64,000 bases of DNA from Anaerolineae bacterium (GCA_023382715.1 JAHDWP010000007.1:62001-126000), one strand, 5' to 3'. Shown: positions 23,665 through 32,709, numbered from the stretch's first letter. The notes: generated by a model from the letters alone, not told the origin. Translations and numbers: made by a program.

Positions 23665-26268
23665 ATGAACGTGGCGAGCAGAGGGCACGCGCGGCGGCTG
23701 GCAATCGGGGTGGCGCTGCCTCTGGCCGCGTACCTGCTGGCGGCGATCATCGTCACCTGGCCGCTGGCCCGGCACCTGGGCAGCCGCGCTGCCGGGCTGC
23801 CTCACGGCGACACGCTGGAAGTGACGCGCCACATCTGGTGGGCGCGCGAGGCCCTGCTCGACGGCATCAACCCCTTCGATCAGCGTTTGCTGACCTACCC
23901 GGACGGCTTCATGAGCTGGGTGCAGTGGGCGCACCCGCTGCAAGTGCTGCCGGGGGCGCTGCTGTCCCTGGCGATTCCCCCCTTGACAGCGTTCAACGTC
24001 CTGCTCATCGTCACGCTGGCGCTCAACGGCCTGGCGGCCTGCTGGCTCGGCCTGCTGCTGAGCGATGGGAACCGCCCGGCGGCGCTGCTGGGCGGGCTGG
24101 TCTTCCTGGCCTGCCCGGCTGCCCAGGGGCACCTGAGCGTCGGACACCTGGGGATCGTCACGCTGTGGCCGCTGGCGCTTTTCGCCGGGTGCCTGTGGCG
24201 CGTCCTGCGCGGCGCTGACGGCTGGCGGACGGTCGGCTGGGGCGCGCTGTGGCTGGCGCTGAGCGCGCTGGTCCACATCTCGCATCCCGTCTATCTGCTC
24301 GCCCCGTTGATCGTGCTGTTGGGCCTGGGCGCGCTGCTCGCCGGGCGAGGTCGCATCTGGCGGCAGGGCCAACCGGCCAGCGCGCAGCCCTGGCTGCGCG
24401 CGGCGGCGATGGTCGGGCTGGGCGTGCTGCTGCTGATCCCGTTCTATGGCCCGCTGCTCACGGAGGCGGGTCGCGCGGAAATGCGCGGCATAGCCGAGAC
24501 GGGCCGCGTGACCTACAGCGCCGACGCGCTGTCTTTTGTCAGCCCGTCACCGTTTGGCTGGCTGGGCGACTGGGGACTCGCGCCGGATTACGCGCGCGAG
24601 GTGCTCGGCACCAATTCGGCAGAGGGGACGGCTTACGTGGGCTTGGTCGCGCTTGTGCTGAGCGCGGCTGCCGTGCTGCGGCGACCTGCAGCGCGGCCCT
24701 GGCTTCTGGCGGCGGCGGGCGCGGCGCTGCTGTCGCTGGGGCCGCTGCTGAAGTGGCGCGACACCCCGCTGACCGTTGAATTCGAGTCCTTCAGAACTTA
24801 TGTTACACTTCCCTGGATCGTTGCCCAGGACCTGCCCCTGCTGGATGCGACGCGCGCGCCGGGCCGCTTCAACCTGCTGACGGGCCTGGCGATCAGCGCG
24901 CTGGTGAGCGTGGGCGCGAGCGTCGTTCTGGGATGGCTGCGCCGCCCGGCCTGGCGCGCAGCGCTGGCTATTGGGCTGGGCGCTGCCGTGCTGGTCGAGT
25001 ACCAGGTCTTCGCCCCATTCCCCACCGACAGCGCGAGCCTGCCCGCTTATTACGCGGCGCTGGCCGAAGCGCCGGGCGTGCGCGCCGTGCTCGACGTGCC
25101 GGTGAGCAATCCGCTGGTCGCCAAGATCGGGCTGTACGCCCAGACGGCTCACGGCAGGCCGCTCATCGCCGGGCACGCGCTGCGCCGCACACCGCAGAAC
25201 CCGGCGCTGCTGGCTCTGCTGGAGCGGGCGGCGCTCGGCGAGGAAGAGGGCGCATTGCCGGCGCTGCCTGCCACTGAGGTGATTCCGCTGTTCTCTCGCG
25301 CGGGCGCCGACCGCGTGATCGTCCACAAGCGTTTCATCGCCGACGCGGCGGCAGTGGTCTTCCGGCTGCGGGCGATCCTGGGCGCGGCGGAGTACGAGGA
25401 CGAATGGATCGCCTCTTTCGTCGTGCCGCGCGAAGAGGTGTTGCCGCAGTCACCGCTGTGGGCGGCGGGCGCGGATTGGGCGGGGGCGGTGGCGCTGGAC
25501 GGCACGCCCTGGTCGCTGCTGGGCGAGGCGGGCGAATGGTATTTTGTCGCGGCGCAGCCCTACGCCGAGCTGAGCATCCCCGTGCGCGCCTATGGCTCGC
25601 CGCGCCGGATCGCGGTGCGCCTGGACGGGGCGCTGATCGGCGGGGGCGTCGTCGGCGAAGGGACGCTCAGCCTGCCGCTGTGGACTGAGGTGGGCATGCA
25701 CACGCTGCGCTTCGAGACGCTCGACGGCTGTGATCCGTACCCCTTCGCGCTCGAATGCCTGGCCGGGCACGACGTGTGGGGCGGGGCATGCGCGCGGACG
25801 GAGCCGTCCGCCTGCCTCAGCGCGGCGCTCGGCAGGCCCACCTGGACTCCCCTGGCAGAAGAGCCAGCGGCGCTACACGTGACGCTCGACGGTGGGCTAC
25901 GCCTGGAAGGGTACGCGCTGACTCTGCGCGACGATCCGCGCGCCCTTGACGTGCGCCTGTTCTGGGCGGCGGAGCGCGCGCTGCCGGCGGACTATGCGCT
26001 GTTCGTGCATGTCGCCGACCCGCAGACCGCGGTGCCGCTGGCCCAGTTCGACGGCTACCCGGCCATTGCCACGAGCGCCTGGCGGGATGGGGCGCGCTGG
26101 GTTTCGGATGTGCGCGTGCTGCTGCCGGACGATCTGCCGCCGGGCGAGGTGGCGATCAATGCTGGCTGGTTCGACCCGGCGCGCGGGGAACGGCTGGGCG
26201 TGCGCGGCGAACGGCCCTGGGCGCGGGACGGGATCGTGCACCTGACGACAGTGCGGCTCGCAGGCTGA
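23665..26268 (+). CDS. Large polytopic membrane protein with extracytoplasmic beta-rich C-terminus (glycosyltransferase-like)
   Basis: About 867 residues; ATG at 23665 with an adjoining GTG at 23662, GAAAGG upstream and an extended -10 (TGATATACT) at 23615-23623. Residues 10-460 hold about 11-12 transmembrane helices. The first loop has GDTLEVTRHIWWAREALLDG, with an early acidic pair where GT-C transferases keep catalytic residues, then DATRAPGRFNLL and LPWIVAQ. The rest is soluble and ends in PADYALFVHVAD ... LPPGEVAINAGWFD, similar to the C-terminus of the protein at 16802-18712. It is probably a GT-C-fold sugar transferase or an export-linked surface glycan protein; the function is not recognised. 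Confidence 0.7.
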   Translation: MNVASRGHARRLAIGVALPLAAYLLAAIIVTWPLARHLGSRAAGLPHGDTLEVTRHIWWAREALLDGINPFDQRLLTYPDGFMSWVQWAHPLQVLPGALLSLAIPPLTAFNVLLIVTLALNGLAACWLGLLLSDGNRPAALLGGLVFLACPAAQGHLSVGHLGIVTLWPLALFAGCLWRVLRGADGWRTVGWGALWLALSALVHISHPVYLLAPLIVLLGLGALLAGRGRIWRQGQPASAQPWLRAAAMVGLGVLLLIPFYGPLLTEAGRAEMRGIAETGRVTYSADALSFVSPSPFGWLGDWGLAPDYAREVLGTNSAEGTAYVGLVALVLSAAAVLRRPAARPWLLAAAGAALLSLGPLLKWRDTPLTVEFESFRTYVTLPWIVAQDLPLLDATRAPGRFNLLTGLAISALVSVGASVVLGWLRRPAWRAALAIGLGAAVLVEYQVFAPFPTDSASLPAYYAALAEAPGVRAVLDVPVSNPLVAKIGLYAQTAHGRPLIAGHALRRTPQNPALLALLERAALGEEEGALPALPATEVIPLFSRAGADRVIVHKRFIADAAAVVFRLRAILGAAEYEDEWIASFVVPREEVLPQSPLWAAGADWAGAVALDGTPWSLLGEAGEWYFVAAQPYAELSIPVRAYGSPRRIAVRLDGALIGGGVVGEGTLSLPLWTEVGMHTLRFETLDGCDPYPFALECLAGHDVWGGACARTEPSACLSAALGRPTWTPLAEEPAALHVTLDGGLRLEGYALTLRDDPRALDVRLFWAAERALPADYALFVHVADPQTAVPLAQFDGYPAIATSAWRDGARWVSDVRVLLPDDLPPGEVAINAGWFDPARGERLGVRGERPWARDGIVHLTTVRLAG

Positions 26269-26290
26269 CGAGGCGTGCTGGCGCAGCGCC

Positions 26291-27292
26291 CTAGCGAATC
26301 ATCACCTGCCAGGTCTCGTAGAGCATCACCGCGATGAAAGCCACCACCGGGACGGTGACAAACCAGGAGAACACGATGCGCTCGGCCACATTCCAGCGGA
26401 TCATCTGGACGCGATCGGCGCTGCCCGCCCCGACGAGGGCGGAGCTGACCACGTGCGAGGTGCTCACCGGCCCGCCCAGCAGCCCAGCCCCCAGCGTGAT
26501 CACGGTCGAAGCCGCCTGCGCGCTGAAGCCGTGAATGGGCCGAATATGATAGAACTTGCCCCCCACTGTGCGGATAGTCCGCTGGCTGCCGAACAGTGAG
26601 CCAGCAGCGAAGACCAGGGCGCTCAGCGCGATCACCCAGAACGGCACATAGAACCGGTCGAGGCTGTCTGTGGCCACAAGGCCCAGCACAATCAGGCCCA
26701 TCGTCTTCTGGGCGTCGTTGCTGCTGTGCGCCAGGCCCAGGGCCACGGCGACGGGCAACTGCCCGCGCTGGAACCAACGGTTGATGCGGGGCGGGGCGTG
26801 AAATGCCCAGGCCAGCCCGTAGATCGCCCTGGCCGTGGCGAAGCCCACGAGCAGGCTGAGCACCGGCGAGAGCAAGAGGGCCAGCACGATCTTGATCAGC
26901 CCGCCCATGAGAACAGCGTGGCGTCCGTAGCCAATCCACGCTGCTCCGATCAGCCCGCCAGCCAGGGAGTGCGAGGTGCTCGTTGGAAACCCTAGCCGCT
27001 GGGCCACCGTGTTCCAAAAGTTGGCGGCCAGAAGAGCTGCGTAGACGACGGGCAGCGTGATCGCCTGGATGGCGATCAGGCCGCGCCCGACCGTCTCGGC
27101 CACCGCGACGCCGTAGAGGAACGGCCCCACCAGCGCAGCCAGCGCAGCCAGCCACAGCGCCCGCCGATAATTCAGCGCGTGCGTGGAGATCAAAGGGGCG
27201 ACAATGTTTGCCGCATAGCTTCGGCCATTGAGAAAGCCGTACAACAATGCCAGCAAGATAAGCGGCACGACCGGCAGCGGCAGTGAGAGCAT
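26291..27292 (-). CDS. pit: Inorganic phosphate transporter, PiT family
   Basis: 333 residues with about 10 transmembrane segments. The duplicated PiT signatures are present: NGRSYAANIVAPLIST and PTSTSHSLAGGLIGAAW in the first half, LAHSSNDAQKTMG and GPVSTSHVVSSALVGAG in the second. These proteins import phosphate, often as a metal-phosphate complex, coupled to H+ or Na+. In the first repeat NGRSYAAN replaces the usual ND pair (Ser-Tyr for Asp), so one half-site is atypical. The start ATG at 27292 follows AGAGAGGAAG. It is convergent with the preceding gene, 22 bp away. An operator-like palindrome lies in its promoter region. Confidence 0.88.
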   Translation of the reverse strand: MLSLPLPVVPLILLALLYGFLNGRSYAANIVAPLISTHALNYRRALWLAALAALVGPFLYGVAVAETVGRGLIAIQAITLPVVYAALLAANFWNTVAQRLGFPTSTSHSLAGGLIGAAWIGYGRHAVLMGGLIKIVLALLLSPVLSLLVGFATARAIYGLAWAFHAPPRINRWFQRGQLPVAVALGLAHSSNDAQKTMGLIVLGLVATDSLDRFYVPFWVIALSALVFAAGSLFGSQRTIRTVGGKFYHIRPIHGFSAQAASTVITLGAGLLGGPVSTSHVVSSALVGAGSADRVQMIRWNVAERIVFSWFVTVPVVAFIAVMLYETWQVMIR

Positions 27293-27349
27293 GATGAACT
27301 TCCTCTCTGGGGGGCACGCACATCTGGCGCTCTGAGTCGTAGATGGTAA

Positions 27350-27378
27350 ATCTTATTTAACCTAAGTTAAGAGAATTT
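27350..27378 (-). promoter_or_regulatory. Phosphate transporter promoter with overlapping palindromic operator
   Basis: In an A/T-rich island, the perfect palindrome TTAACTTAGGTTAA (minus strand, 27357-27370) falls between a TAAGAT -10 (27350-27355) and the -35 position (27373-27378, AAATTC, a weak match). The TTAGGTTA half resembles DtxR/MntR-type metal-repressor half-sites. A metal-responsive repressor is inferred from the motif alone. Confidence 0.4.
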
Positions 27379-27463
27379 TATATTGATTGAGCGAGATTGG
27401 CAAACGCAGCAGGGTTTGTTGCCCAGAGTCACCCGCATCAGAAAGCGCTGGGGTGGGGCGGGC

Positions 27464-27539
27464 TGACCTCACCCCCGCTCGGCGCTGACGCACCTCGCCG
27501 CCGGGCAAGCCGAGCATAGCGCGGCTGGGGGTGAGGTCA
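27464..27539. repeat. 76-nt inverted repeat with 13-bp perfect ends
   Basis: TGACCTCACCCCC (27464-27476) is matched exactly by GGGGGTGAGGTCA (27527-27539). The same end sequence occurs singly near 32798-32812 and inside the repeats at 37184 and 47693, so it may mark the ends of one mobile hairpin family. Confidence 0.8.
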
Positions 27540-27588
27540 AGCAGCGCGTCGCCGTCAACCCTGGCACGCCCCCTGACCATGTTCCCAC

Positions 27589-27617
27589 TTGGCACGCGAG
27601 CGGGGTTGGTATAGAAT
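27589..27617 (+). promoter_or_regulatory. Promoter of the first PAP2 gene
   Basis: TTGGCA (27589-27594) and TAGAAT (27612-27617) are spaced by 17 nt, 90 nt before the ATG at 27707. Confidence 0.65.
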
Positions 27618-27631
27618 ACGACTAATCGTAG

Positions 27632-27675
27632 GGGCTATTACGTCCCTAATTGTCTTTATTAGGGACCCGTAGCCC
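27632..27675 (+). promoter_or_regulatory. Structured 5' leader hairpin before the PAP2 gene
   Basis: The inner stem GTCCCTAAT/ATTAGGGAC (27642-27650 with 27658-27666) has a 7-nt loop and sits inside outer arms GGGCTA/TAGCCC (27632-27637 with 27670-27675). It lies wholly in the predicted leader between promoter and start codon, with no T-tract. A regulatory or stability hairpin is inferred. Confidence 0.55.
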
Positions 27676-27706
27676 AAGCGGAAGGATCGCTGAGGCGAGT
27701 AGCATC

Positions 27707-28612
27707 ATGTTTACCATCATCCGAGCTTATGTGAAGGAGCACATGCTCACGGCGCAGATTTTCGCTTTCGCCGTCGCTGTGCTCACGCTGGTGGCGGCGG
27801 ATGTTCTTTATCCGTCCACCGAAGTCTTTCTGATCGTGCTAGTGCTTCTGGCGGTGATGAACGCCAGGGTGCGCGCGTTCGCCATTGATTTCGCGCCGTT
27901 CATCGTGCTCATCTACTCATACGACACGCTGCGCAATTTCGCCGACGACCTGACCCGCGCCGACATCCACATCACCGACCTGATCGCCTGGGAGCGCGCG
28001 CTGTTCGGCGGGACGCTGCCCAGCTACTGGCTCCAGCAGAACCTGTGGGACCTGCCGATCACGCCGCTGCTGGACACGCTGACCAACACGCTCTACCTGT
28101 CGCATTTCATGAGTCCGCTGGTGATGGCGGCGCTGCTGTGGCGGCGCGGGCCGGGTGAATACTGGGCGTTTGCGCTGGGGCTGGTGGCGCTGTCGTATGC
28201 CGGGTTTGCGACCTATCTCGTCTTTCCGGCTGCGCCGCCCTGGTGGGCGACTCATCACGGCTACCTGCTGCACACGCCGATCACGCTCGATCACTTCGTG
28301 GTGCCGGCGGAAGTCGTCAGCGCCGGGCCGAACCCGGTGGCAGCCATGCCGTCGCTGCACACGGCCTACCCGACCTATATCGCCCTGGTGGCGCTCGCCA
28401 CGTGGGGGCGGCGGGCGCTGCCGGTCATCCTGCTGCCGCTGGGCGTCGCCTTCTCGACGTTTTACCTGGGGCATCACTGGGTGATAGACGCGCTGGCGGG
28501 CGCGGGCTATGCGCTGTTCTTCTTCGGGACGGTGTTCCTGTTCTTCCGGCGGAACCAGATGTCGCTGGCCTGGCTCAACAAGGTCAAGCGGACGCTTGTG
28601 CCGCATACGTGA
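27707..28612 (+). CDS. PAP2-superfamily membrane phosphatase / phosphotransferase (inositolphosphotransferase-like)
   Basis: 301 residues from ATG at 27707. About six transmembrane helices surround the PAP2 active-site pieces PSLHTAYPTY (motif 2 with catalytic His) and FYLGHHWVIDALAGAGYALF (motif 3 with nucleophilic His). Motif 1 is not obvious. The PSLHTA form is typical of the Aur1/inositolphosphorylceramide-synthase branch rather than undecaprenyl pyrophosphate phosphatases (PSGH). It probably acts on a lipid phosphate at the outer membrane face of the cytoplasmic membrane. It has its own promoter and a terminator at 28641-28667. Confidence 0.8.
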   Translation: MFTIIRAYVKEHMLTAQIFAFAVAVLTLVAADVLYPSTEVFLIVLVLLAVMNARVRAFAIDFAPFIVLIYSYDTLRNFADDLTRADIHITDLIAWERALFGGTLPSYWLQQNLWDLPITPLLDTLTNTLYLSHFMSPLVMAALLWRRGPGEYWAFALGLVALSYAGFATYLVFPAAPPWWATHHGYLLHTPITLDHFVVPAEVVSAGPNPVAAMPSLHTAYPTYIALVALATWGRRALPVILLPLGVAFSTFYLGHHWVIDALAGAGYALFFFGTVFLFFRRNQMSLAWLNKVKRTLVPHT

Positions 28613-28640
28613 GCGCGGTCGCTATCGCACAAAACACGGC

Positions 28641-28667
28641 GCGGGCCTGGTGATATGCCAGGCCCGC
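28641..28667. terminator. Bidirectional terminator hairpin
   Basis: A 10-bp stem GCGGGCCTGG/CCAGGCCCGC with a 7-nt loop, followed by GTTCTTTGTT, lies between the convergent PAP2 and ABC permease genes. Confidence 0.75.
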
Positions 28668-28694
28668 GTTCTTTGTTCCCGGTGAGGTCGCCGC

Positions 28695-30056
28695 TCAGCC
28701 GCGCACCAGGCGGGGCAGGTCGCGCAGTTTGGGCATATTGCCCATCAGCAGCGTGTTGACGCGGAAGAGCCGCCCGGCCAGCCAGATGGCGAAGGCGATG
28801 CCCAGCACTTGCAGCACCAGCGACAGGACAAGCTGGATGAGCGGCACGTCAATGATGGCGATGCGCATGACCATAGACAGCGCCCCGGTGATTGGGAAGA
28901 GCGACAGGGCGACGGCCAGTGTGCCATTCGGCTCTTCGACGAATATGGTCAGGAAGAAGAATGGGATAGCGGCGGGCAGCGTGACGATGGTCACCAGGTT
29001 CTGGCTGTCGCGCACGGAGGTGCTCAGCGCGCCGATGCCGGCCATCAGGCTGCCGAAGAGCAGGAAGCCGAGCACAAAGTACACGACAAGCAGGACCAGC
29101 GTCCCTGCGCCCACGGTGATATCGCCCAGCGACTCGACCAGGTTGCCCGCCTGCGACGCGATGATCACAAAGGTGCCGGCCAGCATCCCCAGTTGCAGCA
29201 GGGAGAGCAGGCCCATCGCCAGAATCTTGCCCAGCAGCAGGGCGCTTGGCCGCACCGACGAGAGCATGATCTCGATGATGCGCGTTTCTTTTTCCTGCAC
29301 GACGCTCTGCATCAGGTAGCCGCCGCCCCAGAAGACGCTCAGCATCAGCAGCAGCCCGAAGGCGTAGACCAGCAGGAAATTCTGATACTCACGGGTTTCC
29401 TCGGCGGCGCCAGCTTCCGTCAGGCGACTCTCGCTGATCACGGCTGGGTTGCGCAGCCGCAGATAGAGCGCCTCGTAATCGGGCGCGTCCACGTTGATCA
29501 GCAGGCTGCGCAGCAGGAAGTCGCGCATCAGGCCCTCTGTCCCCTGGGCTTCGATGCTGAAAACGCTGACATAGGCGGAGATAGCGCCGGTTTCCACGTA
29601 GTCCGGCGGGATGGCGTACAGCGCGTCAATGTCGCCCGCCTCCAGCGCGGCCTGGCCCTCGTCCAGCGAGGGGTAGGGCGTGATCACCGTGTGCAGGCAA
29701 TAGGGCGAGCTGATGCGCTTGACGAGCTGGCTGCGCGCCTGGCTCAGCGCCTGTTCGGGGTTGAGCGCTTCCATCTCGCTCGCCGACGGCTCGCAGGCGA
29801 CCTCTGGATAGCTCGCCGGAGACGGGAACAGGCCGTCCGGCGTCTGGTCCACATAGCCGATGGACTGGCGCTGCTCATTGACTTCGGTGATGGGCGCGGG
29901 GGCCTTCTCATCGTCCGCGGTCAGGTCGCGGTAGGCCTGGTAGCCGAAGAAGATGACCAGGGCCAGGATTGGGACGCCGAAAGTGATGAACAGATAGCTC
30001 TTGCGGCGAAACTGCTGGCGCACTTCGTAGCGGAAGACTTCAAGCCAGTGAGTCAT
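28695..30056 (-). CDS. ABC transporter permease (NatB-like), second of pair
   Basis: 453 residues. An N-terminal transmembrane helix (SYLFITFGVPILALVIFF) is followed by a large extracytoplasmic domain (about 45-230) and then a cluster of five or six C-terminal helices beginning FLLVYAFGLLLMLSVFW and including QEKETRIIEIMLSSVRPSALLLGKI. That last segment is the coupling-helix motif of ABC-2/NatB exporters. Its ATG overlaps the upstream permease's TGA (TGATG at 30054-30058), so the two are translationally coupled and probably form a heterodimer. The substrate may be Na+ or a small toxic compound, as for NatAB. Confidence 0.85.
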   Translation of the reverse strand: MTHWLEVFRYEVRQQFRRKSYLFITFGVPILALVIFFGYQAYRDLTADDEKAPAPITEVNEQRQSIGYVDQTPDGLFPSPASYPEVACEPSASEMEALNPEQALSQARSQLVKRISSPYCLHTVITPYPSLDEGQAALEAGDIDALYAIPPDYVETGAISAYVSVFSIEAQGTEGLMRDFLLRSLLINVDAPDYEALYLRLRNPAVISESRLTEAGAAEETREYQNFLLVYAFGLLLMLSVFWGGGYLMQSVVQEKETRIIEIMLSSVRPSALLLGKILAMGLLSLLQLGMLAGTFVIIASQAGNLVESLGDITVGAGTLVLLVVYFVLGFLLFGSLMAGIGALSTSVRDSQNLVTIVTLPAAIPFFFLTIFVEEPNGTLAVALSLFPITGALSMVMRIAIIDVPLIQLVLSLVLQVLGIAFAIWLAGRLFRVNTLLMGNMPKLRDLPRLVRG

Positions 30057-31408
30057 CAGCGGAACAGCCCCTTTCTGCGGCGCGGCGCACGGGCGGCTTC
30101 GCCCGCTTCGGCGGGCACGCTGGTCAGCGTCACGCGGCCCTCGCGCAGCGCAACCCACAGGGTGCGCGGAGTAAGCGATTTGCCGTACATGAGCATCCCC
30201 AGCCGGAAGACCTTGACCGCCAGCCAGACGATGAACAACGCTGTGATGACCTGAATGGCCAGGCTCAGCCAGATCTGCCAACTGGGCAGCGTGCTCACGC
30301 CGAGGCGCATGGTCAGCCCGACGGCTGCTGTCAGCGGGAAGAACGAGAAGAAGAGCGGCAGCGGCCCGTTTGGATTGGTGAAGAACGCTACCGAAAACAT
30401 GATCGGCAGCACGGCCAGGAAGGTGAAGAACCCGGCGATCTGGCGGCTTTCGGCTTCGGCGGTCACCGCCGCGCCGATGCCCAGCATGGCTGCGGCGAAG
30501 ATCAGGAAGTTGATCACGAACAGCACGCCGATCAGGATGAGATGGGAGGTCTCGAACTTCGTGCCCCCCAGGAAGGCGCGCGCACTCTCGTTGATCTGCG
30601 CGATCAGCAGGCCGCCCATCGCCCACAGCACGACCTGGGTCAGCGCCAGAGCGCCCAGCCCCAGCAGCTTGCCCACCAGCAATTCTGCCGGGCGCAGGCT
30701 GGTCGCCAGAATCTCCATCAGGCGATTTTCCTTCTCCTCCACCACGCCGCTCATCAGGAACTGGGCGGTGGTGCTGGTCGCCATGAAGTAGATCATGACG
30801 AAGATGAAGGGCAGCAGCAGCCGACCCACCAGGGCCGCCTCGCTCAGCTCCTCGCCGCTGTCCAGGTCGCGCAGGGTGAATTCGACATCGGCCAGGCGCT
30901 CGACCGGCACCGGCAACGTCTCTGGCGCGCGATAGGCGATCTGGGCGGTCAGGAAGTCCTCGATGCCGTCGCGCAGGGCCTCTGGGATGCTGCGCTGCGC
31001 GACGAGAGTGACCTGCCCGGAGAGGACGTAGTGCTCCGGGATGACGAAATAGGCGTCCAGCTCTCCGGCCTGAAGCTGCTCGCTGGCGTACGCTTCTAGC
31101 GCGTCGAACACGGCGGGCAGCACATCCGGCTGGCTTCCGGCGGCGGGCGCGGCCAGGTCAGGATCGGTCACTGGCGTATAGTCAGCCGGGTTCGGCCCCG
31201 CCGGGTCAATGATCAGCGCCCGGTCTATATAGCTGACGCGCTGGAACTTGTCCAGCTTGGTCTCGCGCGCGACGGAGAACTGGAAGATCAGAAACATAGC
31301 GATGAGCGAGATTAGCGGCACGCCGAAGGCCGTGAACAGAAAGCTCGGTCGCCGGAAGTTGTAGGTGTATTCGCGGCGCAGCACGAGCCAGACTTTGGAT
31401 GAGATCAT
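30056..31408 (-). CDS. ABC transporter permease (NatB-like), first of pair
   Basis: 450 residues from ATG at 31408, four bases after the ATPase stop. The architecture matches the next gene: an N-terminal helix (FLFTAFGVPLISLIAMFLIFQF), an extracytoplasmic domain with DLDSGEELSEAALVGRL, and C-terminal helices starting LLLPFIFVMIYFM with VVEEKENRLMEILATSLRPAELLVGKL. The two permeases are clearly paralogous but diverged. The chosen start excludes 21 codons that overlap the ATPase gene. Confidence 0.85.
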   Translation of the reverse strand: MISSKVWLVLRREYTYNFRRPSFLFTAFGVPLISLIAMFLIFQFSVARETKLDKFQRVSYIDRALIIDPAGPNPADYTPVTDPDLAAPAAGSQPDVLPAVFDALEAYASEQLQAGELDAYFVIPEHYVLSGQVTLVAQRSIPEALRDGIEDFLTAQIAYRAPETLPVPVERLADVEFTLRDLDSGEELSEAALVGRLLLPFIFVMIYFMATSTTAQFLMSGVVEEKENRLMEILATSLRPAELLVGKLLGLGALALTQVVLWAMGGLLIAQINESARAFLGGTKFETSHLILIGVLFVINFLIFAAAMLGIGAAVTAEAESRQIAGFFTFLAVLPIMFSVAFFTNPNGPLPLFFSFFPLTAAVGLTMRLGVSTLPSWQIWLSLAIQVITALFIVWLAVKVFRLGMLMYGKSLTPRTLWVALREGRVTLTSVPAEAGEAARAPRRRKGLFR

Positions 31409-31412
31409 GGCG

Positions 31413-32375
31413 TCAGCCTCCGCTCGCGCCGTTGGCGCGCCCCGTCCCGGCCACTTCGATGAAGATCTCATTCAGGCTGGGCACAGCCAGCTCGAAGCGG
31501 CGGATGTGATAGGCAGCGCCGACGGCCAGCGCTTCCATGACGGCGTCTGGCGTCACGCCAGCAGCCAGGTGCAGGACCACGCCGCGCCCGTTCTCGCCCT
31601 GCTCAACTCGCTCGACGCCGGGCAGCGCGGCCCAGTCGCCTTCGCCCTCGACGATGACGGCGTTCTTGGCGAAGCGCTGGCGCACATCGTGCACGTCGCC
31701 GTAGAGCACGCGCCGACCATGATCGATCATCAGCAGGCGGTCGGCCATTTCCTCGATCTGGTGCATCTGGTGGGTGGACATGACGATGGTCACGCCTTCG
31801 CGGTTCATCTCGTAGAGCAGGTCTTTGATCAGCTGCGTGTTGACCGGGTCCAGCCCGGAGAACGGCTCGTCAATGATGACCAGGTCGGGGCGGTGCAGCA
31901 CGGTGGCGATGACCTGCACCTTCTGCTGCATACCCTTGCTCAGCTCGCTGACCTTGCTCTTGACATTAGCGGTCAGGTCGGCGTGCTCCAGCAGCGCCAG
32001 GGCGCGCTGGCGAGCGTCGGTGCGCGCCATGCCCTTGAGCTGGCCCAGGTAGACCAGCACGTCGAGCACGGGGACATTACGATACAGGCCGCGTTCTTCG
32101 GGCATGTAGCCGATGCGCTCTTTGGTCGCGTCATTGATCGGCGCGCCGAGCACCTCAATGCGCCCGCTGTCCGGCTTGAGAATGTCCAGGATCATGCGGA
32201 TGGTGGTCGTCTTGCCGGCACCATTAGGGCCAAGCATGGCGAAGATCTCGCCGCGCTGCACGTCAAACGACAGGTCATTTACAGCGGTGAAATCGCCATA
32301 CTGCTTGGTGATATTGTGGACGGCAATTGCCGTGTTTTCCGTGGAAATACTCATCAGGTGCTGCTCCTTGCTCAT
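31413..32375 (-). CDS. ABC transporter ATP-binding protein (NatA-like)
   Basis: 320 residues. Walker A is GPNGAGKTTT, the Q-loop region is IGYMPEERGLYRN, the signature motif VSELSKGMQQKVQ, Walker B LVIIDEPFSGLDP and the H-loop VIMSTHQMHQIEE. The PEERGLY element is characteristic of the DUF4162-containing NatA/YhaQ branch, and the C-terminal 90 residues (EGEGDWAALPGVERV) fit that domain. It powers the two permeases encoded immediately downstream. ATG at 32375 has a strong CAGGAGG site; the in-frame ATG at 32354 is a weaker option. Confidence 0.92.
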   Translation of the reverse strand: MSKEQHLMSISTENTAIAVHNITKQYGDFTAVNDLSFDVQRGEIFAMLGPNGAGKTTTIRMILDILKPDSGRIEVLGAPINDATKERIGYMPEERGLYRNVPVLDVLVYLGQLKGMARTDARQRALALLEHADLTANVKSKVSELSKGMQQKVQVIATVLHRPDLVIIDEPFSGLDPVNTQLIKDLLYEMNREGVTIVMSTHQMHQIEEMADRLLMIDHGRRVLYGDVHDVRQRFAKNAVIVEGEGDWAALPGVERVEQGENGRGVVLHLAAGVTPDAVMEALAVGAAYHIRRFELAVPSLNEIFIEVAGTGRANGASGG

Positions 32376-32413
32376 GAGACCTCCTGGCTCCGCGCCGGAG
32401 TAAAGCCTATACC

Positions 32414-32442
32414 ATTATACGCAGCAGATGGCCCATAGTAAC
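32414..32442 (-). promoter_or_regulatory. Promoter of the ABC exporter operon
   Basis: A consensus TATAAT on the minus strand (32414-32419) lies 38 nt before the ATPase ATG; GTTACT at the -35 position (17-nt spacer) is a weak match. Confidence 0.55.
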
Positions 32443-32674
32443 GAGCAATCTGTCACGTTTGGGGCGTGTCAGCCGGATTTTGGTGCGGTGCCAGGTATGC
32501 TGGCTCAGTGTCCTGGGTCAACGAACAACCTATTGCCAGGGGAGGTCATGACTGCTCGGTGAGCGCCTCCCCCCTCAATTCCCCCTCCAGCGAAGCCAGA
32601 GGGGGGACGCAAGCCGCTCACCCCTTCCCCTGGCTTTGCTGGGAGAAGAGCCGGGGGATGGGGGCCATGCCTGG

Positions 32675-32709
32675 GTGACGAGTTTCAACCGCAAAGGATA
32701 CAGTACCGG
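32675..32709 (+). repeat. Dispersed 35-nt repeat (GTTTCAACCGCAAAGGATAC type), copy 2
   Basis: Identical to 23547-23581 except for one base (AGTACCGG for AGTGCCGG). Confidence 0.8.

Noticed and set aside
23337-24218. 293-codon plus-strand frame starting in the EF-G upstream region
   Set aside because: It covers repeats and then runs out of frame through the membrane protein gene; composition is not protein-like.
27362-27595. 77-codon minus-strand frame upstream of the phosphate transporter
   Set aside because: It runs through the palindromic repeat at 27464-27539, has no good ribosome site and no recognisable features.
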